Assembly: GCF_000283155.1 (NCBI RefSeq)
Contig: NW_004454197.1
Coordinates: 14,342,026-14,406,025 of the forward strand
Direction: 5' to 3'
Length of the DNA: 64,000 nt
From: Ceratotherium simum simum
Taxonomy: Eukaryota > Chordata > Mammalia > Perissodactyla > Rhinocerotidae
Position numbers and translations under genes: made by a program. Below, in pieces: positions 56,241 to 64,000 of the stretch. How positions within the stretch are numbered: the stretch's first letter is position 1; each line of letters starts with the position of its first letter. A model generated the notes under the pieces. The model was not told the origin of the DNA, ran no database searches, and was given only the letters and a program-made list of their open reading frames with translations.

Positions 56241-59126
56241 CTCTTCCCACCATAGGCCTTTAAAAGGCCCTTTGAATTTTCCATTTCTTTATTCTTTCAT
56301 CTCCTGTTCTTCTGAAGACATCACTGAAATTTCAGCTTGTACATTTAAAATGGAAAAAAATCACAAGGCAGAAGCAAAAGGAGGGGAGGGCCATTAATGA
56401 ATGAGAGGGTTGACACATTTCTGGAAGACAGAAGGTTCACGGGAGAGTGTGGAGAGAAGGACTGGGGGTGAGTGGAGGAATCTGCAGGGCCAGATATATT
56501 GTTGAGGATTCCAGGGGAGCCGGGAGGCCCTCCTCACACACTCCACAGGTATGACAGAGGCTGCAGACACACAGGGTTGCAACACTTCAAAGTGGTAAAA
56601 TGTCGATACCAGCAGACTTTGACAAGACACATATGTGTATTGTAATGCCCAGAGCAACCACTATGAAAACTATACAGAGAGATTCACTCTTAAACATGAT
56701 AAATAAATCAAGATAGAGCATTAAAAAGTGTTCAAACAACCCATAAGAAGGTAAGAAAAGAGAAACAGGGGAACAAGAACCACAGGAAATAAACATAAAA
56801 CAAATAATAAAATGCAAATTTAATCCCCAACATATCAATAATTGCCTTAGTTTAAAAGATCTAAATGTACCAAGCATGACAAAGATTGGCAGACTGGATT
56901 TAAAAAAAAAAAAAAAAAAAGGCCCAACTATACGCTGTTTACAAAAATCTCACTTCAAATTCAATGATAGAGGTAGGTTGAAAGTAAAATGATGGGAAAA
57001 GATACACAATACAAACATAGATTTTAAAAATTAGGGGTGGCTATATTAATATCTAATAAAGGAAACTTAGGAACAAGGAAAATTACAAGAACAAAGAGGG
57101 ACAATATAAAATGATAAAAGGATCAACTCAGGAGGAAGACACACAATCCTTTATGTGTACACACCAAACAACAGATCCTCAAAATACATGAAGCAAAAAC
57201 TGATAAATCCAAAATTATAGTTGGAGACTTCAACATCTCTCAGAAACTCATAGAAACTGCTACTCAGAAAATCAGAAGATCTGAACAACACAATCAACCA
57301 AGAGGATTTAATTGACATAAGTAGAACAATCCATCCAACAACAGCAGAATACACTTTTTTCATGTGTCCCTGGACTATTCACCAAGATAGACCATATCCT
57401 GGGCCATAAAATAAACCTCAAACAATTTAAAAGAATTGAAATCTCATAGAGTATGTTCTCTAACCACAACAGAATCAAACTAAAAATCAAAAACAAAGAC
57501 AACAAGAAAATCTAAACACTTGGAGATTAAACAACACACTTCTAAATAATCCACAGGTGAAAGAGGAAGTCTCTAAAGAAATTCTTAAAACACATAGAAC
57601 TAAAAGAAAATTAAAATACTATATATCAAAATACCAAAAAAACAACATATCATGGATTATAATATCTCTTAAGTAATACTGAGGGGACATTTATAGCACT
57701 AAATACTTATAATGAAGAAAGGTCTCAAATCAATAATCTAAGTTCCTACTTCAAGAACAGAGAAAAATAAGCCCAAAGCAAGCAGAAAGAAGGAAATAAT
57801 AAATATAAGAGCAGAAATAAAAATTAAAAATAGAAAAACAATAGAGAAAATCTAGGAAACAGAAAGGTGATTCTTAAAAATATAATAAGATTAATAAATC
57901 TGTAGCAAGATGCAAATATAAAAAGAGAGAAGACACAGATCATAAATATCAGGAATAAAACAGGAGACATCAGCACAGATATTTAAAAGATAATAAGAGA
58001 ATGATATGAACAATTTCATATTCCTAAATTTGAAACTTTGAACAAAGGAACCAAATCCTCAAATGTCAGAAACTACCAAAACTAAGCCAAGCTGAAATAG
58101 ACAATCTGAATAGCCCTATAACCATTAAAGAAGTTTAATTAATAATTTAAAAGCTCTGGTAAATTTCCAGGCCACGATGGTTTCCCTTGAGAATTCTTTT
58201 AAACACTTAAGGAAGAATTAACACCAATTTTACACAATCTTTTCCAAGAAATGGAAGAGGAAATAACACTTTCCAACCCATTTTATGGGGCCTATATTAA
58301 CCCAGATACAAACCAGGCAAAGACAAAAAGAAAATAACAGATTAATATCTCTTGTGAACTTACACCCAAAAATCCTTGACAAAATCTGAGCAAATCCAAT
58401 CCAACAACGTATGAAAAGAATTAGACACCACAATCAAGTAGGATTCATTCTAGATACGTAAGGCTAATTCAACATTTGAAAATGTGTCAATGTTATCTAC
58501 CACATCAACAAGCTAAAGAAGAAAAATCATATGATCAATGCAGAAAAAGCGTTTAACAATATCTAATATCCATTCACAATAAAAACTCTTGGCAAGTTAG
58601 GAATAGAGGGGAACTACGTCAAATTGATAAAGAGCATCTGCAAAAAAAAAAAACTACAACTAACATCATACTTAATGGCCAAAACTAAATACTTTTCCTC
58701 TAAGACCGAGAACAAAACAAAATGTCCACTCTCAGCACTCTTATTCAACACAATAATAGAAATTTTATGACTACAATAGGTCAAGAAAAGAAATAAAAGA
58801 AATACAAATTGGAAAGGAGGAAATAAAACTGTTCCTATTGCAGATGACGATTGTCTATGTAGAAAATCCCAACAAACCTAAAAAACTGAAAACTGAAAAA
58901 AAAAAAAACCAAAACTCCCAAACTAATAAATGATTTCAGCAAGGTTCTAGGATACAAGATCAACACAAAAATCAGCCTCAAAACTCACCGATAAGAAAAC
59001 AACTCAGTAAAAAGATGACGAATGATTTGAGTAGAAAGATGGCACATAGATGGCAAAGCAGCACATGAAAACATACTCAACTTCATTAGTTATTAGGGAA
59101 AAACAAACTAAAACCACATTGGTTTT

Positions 59127-59313
59127 TGTTTTGTTTTTTTCTTTTTTTTTTTTTTTTTGGCTGAGGAAGATTCACCCTGAGCTAACAACTGTGCCAATCT
59201 TTCTCTATTTTGTATGTGGGTCACCACCACAGCATGGCCACCAGTGGGAACTGAACCTGGGTTGCCAAAGTGGAGCACGCTGAACTTAACCACTAGGCCA
59301 CGGGGCTGGCCCC
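59127..59313 (-). mobile_element. ERE-type SINE, antisense, nested in L1
   Basis: A poly(T) run leads into 'ggctgaggaagattcaccct' and the element ends '...ctaggccacggggctggcccc', the reverse complement of the ERE head. The target duplication is 17 bp with two mismatches (59110-59126 and 59314-59330). Confidence 0.92.
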
Positions 59314-59759
59314 AAAAACACAGTGGTTTTAATGCCTAAAATTTTAAAATCTGATATTGTTGTTGGTAAGGATGTAGAGCAACTGGAGCTCTCTATATTG
59401 CTGGTAGAGATGCAAAATGGTGCAATCATTCTGGAAAATGGTTTGTCAGTTTCTTATAAAATTCAATGTACATTTATCATATGACCCAGAAATTCCCCTC
59501 CTAGATATTCACCATAGAGAAACAAAAACTTATGTTCATCAAAACCTATATACAGATGACTAAAGAAGCATTATTCATAATCACCCAAAGACGGCAACAC
59601 CCAAATGTCCTTTAGCGAGTGGATAAACTGTGCCATGTCTATAAATGGACTGCTACTCAGTAACAAAAGGAATGAATGATTGCTACACGAAACAATGTGG
59701 ACGAATTTCAAAGGTGTTATGCCAAGTGAAAGAAGCCAGTCTCAAAAAGTTACATACTG

Positions 59760-59950
59760 GAGCCAGCCCCATCGCCTAGTGGTTAAGTTCGGCCCACTCT
59801 GCTTTGGCAGCCTGGGTTCGTGGGTTTGGATCCCAGGAGCGGACCTACACCACTCATCAGCCACGCTGTGGTGGTGACCCACATGTGAAAAATAGAGGAG
59901 GACTGGCATGGATGTGAGCTCAGGGCAAATCTTCCTCAGCAAAGAAAACC
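59760..59950 (+). mobile_element. ERE-type SINE, sense, nested in L1
   Basis: The head 'gagccagccccatcgcctag', the box-B-like 'gggtttggatcccagg' and the tail 'aatcttcctcagcaaag' define the element. A perfect 15-bp duplication AAAAGTTACATACTG flanks it (59745-59759 and 59951-59965). The antisense frame here is not a gene. Confidence 0.95.
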
Positions 59951-60793
59951 AAAAGTTACATACTGTGTGTTTTCATTTATATGACAAGCTAAAAAACACA
60001 AAACTATAGGGACAGGGAGTAGATCAGTAGTTGCCCAGGGGGAAGGACTGTAGATAAAGCGGCAGCCCCAGGGAACTTTTGGGATGATGAAACTGCTCCG
60101 TGTCCTGATTGTGGTGCTTTAAAATTCATAGAACTGTATACCACCCCAAAAGTGAATTTTACTGTATGTAAACTAAAACAAATTCTAAAAAAAGAAAATA
60201 AATTACATGCCTTCTGATGTGATACAATACAAAATTCACAGAAACAACTATGGAAAAAAATGTTAAACATACACCTACCTATCCAACCATTTCATTCCTA
60301 GGTATTTTCTCAAGAGAGATGAAAGTGTATGTCCACATAACTGGAACAACACATCATTCCATCAAGAGCATTTACCTTACACGAGTTTTTGTAATTAAAA
60401 AAACAATTATGGTACATCCATACAAGGGAATACTACTCAGCCATAAAAAAGAGTGTACACACAATAACATAGATTAATCTCAAAATAATTGTGCTTAGTA
60501 AAAAAAAAAAAAAAGCCAGAAAAACAAGTATACATGGGGTATTATTCCATCTATATAAAAGTGTAAAAAAATCCCTGGAGATGCGGGGGGCAGGGGGAGG
60601 AAGGAACGGATTACAAATGGGCATAAGGATACTTTGAGGGGCAATGGATATGTTCGTTATCTTGATTGTGGTGATGGTTTTATGGGTGTATACATAAGTT
60701 AACACTCATCAAATTATATACTTTAAACACATACCATTTATTGTACATCAATTTTATGCCTCAATAAGCTCTTTAAATTTAAAAACAAAAGGA

Positions 60794-61033
60794 GGGGCCG
60801 GCCCGTTGGCATAGCAGTTAAGTGCATGCACTCCGCTTCGGCGGCCTGGGGTTGGAAGGTTCAGATCCCGGGCACGCACCGAAGCACCGCTTATGAAGCC
60901 ACACTGTGGCAGCATCCCACATAAAGTGGAGGAAGATGGGCACAGATGTTAGCCCAGAGCCAATCTTCCTCAGCAAAAAAAAAGGAGTATTGGCATCAGA
61001 TGTTTGTGCAGGGCTCATCTTCCTCACAAAACA
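60794..61033 (+). mobile_element. ERE-type SINE, near full length
   Basis: The element begins 'ggggccggcccgttggcata' and contains 'ggttcagatcccgggcacgc', 'ggaggaagatgggcacag' and an internal A-rich run. It is flanked by 12-bp near-duplicates (60782-60793 and 61028-61039, 11 of 12 matches), so its exact 3' end is uncertain by a few bases. Confidence 0.93.
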
Positions 61034-61100
61034 AAGGGAAAGGTAACGGGTGGCTGATGGCAGCTGAGGTGTGAAATTGCATTTAAAATGCGAGGAGAAG

Positions 61101-62430
61101 TATGGTAGGCAGAACAACGGCCACCCCAAAGATGTCCATGTCCTGGTCTCTGGATCCTGTGAATAAGTAAATCATATGGCTGTGGTATAATAAAAAATAT
61201 TTATTTGATCTTTGTCCCTGGTTCCTGGCACAGAGCTCCTAAAATCCTTGGAATTTCCTGACTAACGGAAGTCATAGGAACATCTTTGTTATTCATACAT
61301 GCCCCTTTCTACCTTACCTGTGTTTACACTAATAAAATGACTCTTGGAGGGCCCCTAGATAACTTCAGAATGGCAGCTGGTCCCAGAGGAACCAATGTGG
61401 TTAGAGAGTTAAAAGTTTCAGTCCTACCTCCCAAGGGGGTTGGGGGAGGGCTGGAAATTGTGTTCCATCACCAGTGGTCAAAGATTTAATCAATCATGTT
61501 TACTTAATGAAACCTCCATGAAAACTCCTAAACAAAAGTGTTTGCAGAACTTCCAAGTTGGTGAACACATTAAAGTGCTGGGAGGGTGGTGCGTCTCAGC
61601 TCCATGGGGACATAGGCTCAGGGCCCTTTAAGACCCCACCTATGAACCTTTTCATCTTGTTGTTCATTTGTATCCATTACAATAAACTTTAATAGTAAGT
61701 AGAGCACTTTCCTGAGGTCTGTGAGTTGTCCTAGCAAATTATCAAACCTGGAGGAAGGGAGTGGGAACCCCCAAATTTGTAGCAGTGGGACAGAAGTGTG
61801 GGTAACCTGGGGACCTGGTACTTGTGACTGGCATCTGAAGTGGGGGCAGTCCTGTGAGATTGAGCCTTTAAACCCGTGAGGTCTGCACTAACTCTGAGTA
61901 GTTAGTGTCAGAATTGAACTGAATTGTAGGACACCAAGTTGGTGTCAGAGAATCAGGGATTTGGTGTGACACCACACACTGGGTGTTAGAAGCAGTGTCA
62001 GACAGACACTGCAATGTCACAATGGCAAACGGAATTAAGTTAGCAGATGGAATTAGGTTGCTAGTGAACTAATTTTAAAATAGAAAGAGTATCCTGGATT
62101 ATCCAGGTGGGTCAAATGTAATCCCCAAAATCCTTAAATGGGGAAACGGGAGGCAGAAGAGGCGGTCAGAATGACCCCATGTGAGAAGGACTCGACCCCC
62201 TATTGCTAGCGGTGGAGAGGGAGGAAGAAGGTCACGAGCCAAGGAAGCAGGCAGCCTCCAGAAGCTCGAAAGGGCGAAAAAACAGATTCTCCACCACAGC
62301 CTCCAGGAGGAACACAGCCCTGTGGACAGTGAGACCCATTCGGACTTCTGAGCTCTAGAACTGTAAGATTCGTGATGTTTTAATCCACTCAGTTTGTAGT
62401 AACTTGTTACAGCAGCAATAGGAAAATAGA
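61101..62430 (+). mobile_element. MLT1-type LTR (ERVL-MaLR), split by a younger LTR
   Basis: The left part (61101-61180) starts 'tatggtaggcagaacaacgg' and 'aagatgtccatgtcctgg'. The right part (62022-62430) continues 'ggcaaacggaattaagttag', 'atcctggattatccaggtgg' and 'cttctgagctctagaactgt' and ends 'cagcagcaataggaaa'. Put side by side the two halves follow one MLT1 LTR of about 490 bp. It has no internal retroviral coding sequence. Confidence 0.85.
61181..62021 (+). mobile_element. Younger solo LTR (841 bp) with 5-bp target duplication
   Basis: The insert begins TGTGG and ends CACA, the TG...CA ends of a retroviral LTR, and is flanked by a direct ATGGC duplication (61176-61180 and 62022-62026). 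A poly(A) signal AATAAA lies inside at 61681-61686. No internal retroviral sequence is present, so it is a solo LTR left by recombination. A 5-bp duplication fits several ERV classes; I cannot name the family. It has no coding capacity that I can see. Confidence 0.8.
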
Positions 62431-62747
62431 GTGTAGGGGGAAGAACTATTACTCTACCCTCTAGGTCCTTCTGGCTGATCTAAGAATTAAATTGACATGA
62501 GACAGAATAACAGGAGAAAATCAAACAAAGTTCAATAACGTGTACACATGGGAGAAACCCAAGAAAACTGAGTAATTTGCCAAAATGCTGGGAGCCACTA
62601 CCTTAAATACTATCTTCAGCTAAGGACAAAGGAGGGTGTTGAGGGTAGTGGTTTGGGACTTCAAAGGGGAGGAAGACAATTCACACGGAAATGGAAAAGC
62701 AAATGTTCAGTAAATGAATGTTTGCTGGGCTATTTATAGACAATGGG
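62431..62747. repeat. Probable old repeat, unassigned
   Basis: The sequence ('gtccttctggctgatctaag', 'acatgagacagaataacagg', 'atgggagaaacccaagaaaa') has the character of a dispersed element, possibly an LTR that continues beyond the purine tract. The family is not assigned. Confidence 0.4.
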
Positions 62748-62781
62748 TGGGGAGAGAGACAGAGAGAGAGAGAGGGAGAGA

Positions 62782-62845
<64 letters not shown>

Positions 62846-63098
62846 CCGAGAGAGAGGGAGAGAAGGAGAGAGAGAAAGAGAGAGAGAGAGAGGGAGAGAG
62901 GGAGAGAAGGAGAGAGAGAGAGAGAGGGAGAGAAGGAGAGAGAGGGAGAGAGAGAGAGAGGGAGAGAGGGAGAGAGAGGGAGAGAGGGAGAGAAGGAGAG
63001 AGAGAGAGGGAGAGAAGGAGAGAGAGAGAGAGAAAGGGAGAGAAGGAGGGGGAGAGAGAGAGAGGGAGAGAGAGATGGGGGGGCGGGGAGAGAGAGAG
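62748..63098. repeat. GA-rich purine tract, about 350 bp
   Basis: The plus strand is an almost pure purine run of GAGAGA and GGGAGA units with rare interruptions. Every forward frame reads Arg/Glu and every reverse frame Ser/Leu/Pro, giving apparent frames of up to 178 codons that are artefacts of the repeat. Confidence 0.97.
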
Positions 63099-64000
63099 AA
63101 CTTTGATAAAAATGGGCTTAGCAAGGAGCCTCCCAGTCTACCATACCCAGAAGCATCTATGGTGAGACCTCCTTACTGGGACAGGCTATCTATCTTAAAT
63201 TCTTTTAGGCAGTTAAGGGAAAGGTCAGAGTTTTTTTCTGTCTTTTGTTTTTAAAAATAACAAAGCCAAAGAGACACATTTTGGCGTGGCAAATTCTGAT
63301 CCCCCACAACAGGAAGCATAGCTGCTAGTTCTCACCTTATGTGTGATGGGGTGTCCAGTATGCCATGATTAGCCCTCTATTAGTCAGAAAGCTAGTACAA
63401 CTGGTTGAAGTTAACAATGAAATGTTCAGGCTCACGTAGCTGTGAAGGTTGCGGCGAACTAGGCTCCAGGGGAGACGGATCCAACAGTCTTTCCCATCAT
63501 CAGACCTCAGTCTCTCTCTCATTAGCTCCCCCTCTCACCACTGTTGACCTCTGGATTGGTTTTCTCAGGCAGGATCTCTCTCCACATGGTGGCCCAAAGG
63601 GACACTACAAGAGAGAATTTTCCATTTCCCTCCTAGAGGTAATGCCAGAGAAAAAGAGAACAGTTTCAGTAGTGAAAGTTCAGGGGAGGATGCTTAATGG
63701 GCCAATGGGAAACATGCCCAGTGTTCAGGCAGTTGCTATGGCTACGAAGATGAGTGCACTGATTAACCTGCCAGGAGCACTCTCACGCCCACCCCTGGGA
63801 GAGAAGAGAAGAGTCCTTCCCAAAAGAAAGAGGAGCAGGAAGCATGGGGTCAGACCAAAATTGGCTGCCCCCGTCTGTGACCCTGACTGAGGTTGATGAA
63901 ATGCAGAATCAGGTACAATTACACAGTGTAAAGTTACAGAAGCAAATAACAGAACTAAAAATAATTATGGGAAAGCTATAAAACTTTGGGAGAATGAAAG
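63099..64000. other. Unassigned, probably continuation of an old repeat
   Basis: The stretch includes 'ggttttctcaggcaggatct' and 'cattagctccccctctcacc', which I associate with old dispersed LTR-type sequence. A 161-codon frame (63405-63890) lies here. It has a basic C-terminal end (KRKRSRKHG) but no recognised domain. Without comparison I cannot call it a gene. Confidence 0.35.

Larger units (their letters stand above)
50231..56580. other. Intergenic, few recognisable elements
   Basis: About 6.3 kb without a supported exon. MIR-type fragments lie near 51640-51810, 53580-53700 and 56050-56240. A stretch of AATAACAACA-like units near 54335-54375 is a minor simple repeat. Overlapping GC-rich frames at 54380-54940 on both strands look like chance. 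Confidence 0.5.
56590..60785 (+). mobile_element. Old L1 LINE, sense, about 4 kb, carrying two SINEs
   Basis: The plus strand follows L1 ORF2 through most of its length: 'tttaaaagatctaaatgtac', 'ataagtagaacaatccatcc', 'aatgcagaaaaagcgtttaa', 'ggatacaagatcaacacaaa', 'tgttcatcaaaacctatata' and the 3' UTR-like 'ctcatcaaattatatacttt'. It is full of stops and frameshifts, so it is an old, dead element. Two ERE-type SINEs are nested in it (59159-59313 and 59760-59950). Confidence 0.88.

Noticed and set aside
62714..63254. Arg/Glu-rich and Ser/Leu-rich frames of 130-178 codons
   Set aside because: They are translations of the GA repeat and carry no independent coding signal.
1..64000. tRNA genes and CRISPR arrays
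   Set aside because: The only tRNA-like sequences are SINE heads with degenerate promoters and no cloverleaf. The tandem repeats present are microsatellites, not spaced direct repeats.

Overview
The window is mammalian nuclear DNA, most likely from a perissodactyl (horse, rhinoceros or tapir group). Five tRNA-derived SINEs have the equine-type ERE head ('ggggccggcccggtggc', then a box-B-like 'ggttcagatcc'), a family known from Perissodactyla. The species within that order cannot be told from the sequence. Protein-coding sequence is sparse and split into GT-AG exons. Almost all other open frames are chance frames or decayed transposon frames.

Two genes are supported, both on the + strand. (1) The last two coding exons of ANTXRL (anthrax toxin receptor-like) lie at 938-1015 and 8528-8752, separated by a 7.5 kb intron. 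Candidate poly(A) signals for the 3' UTR lie between 9.5 and 10.8 kb. (2) ANXA8 (annexin A8) is complete: 12 coding exons from 23094 to 39790, a 984-nt CDS encoding 327 residues, with four annexin repeats and a poly(A) signal at 40576. All splice sites are GT-AG and all phases join. ANTXRL and ANXA8 also lie in the same chromosomal neighbourhood in human and mouse. Their products are unrelated in function (a vWA-type receptor-like membrane protein and a calcium/phospholipid-binding protein), so I see no shared pathway beyond location.

Layout: 1-10.8 kb, ANTXRL 3' end with an L1 fragment inserted into an older MIR; 10.8-22.8 kb, intergenic, with an MLT1-type solo LTR, a young-looking 5'-truncated L1 and a SINE fragment; 22.8-40.6 kb, ANXA8, whose introns hold many MIR SINEs but no recognisable L1; 40.6-44.9 kb, intergenic, with old repeats; 44.9-50 kb, old L1 fragments in both orientations and one SINE; 50-56.5 kb, intergenic with few recognisable elements; 56.6-60.8 kb, an old L1 carrying two later SINE insertions; 60.8-64 kb, a SINE, an MLT1 LTR split by an 841-bp younger LTR with a 5-bp target duplication, a 350-bp purine tract, and an unassigned repeat-like tail.

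I found no convincing undescribed biological system. The items most worth a second look are a probable Arg-to-Cys change in the fourth annexin calcium loop, two possible uORFs ahead of ANXA8, a cluster of AP-1-type sites in ANXA8 intron 1, and the nested LTR at 61-62.4 kb.
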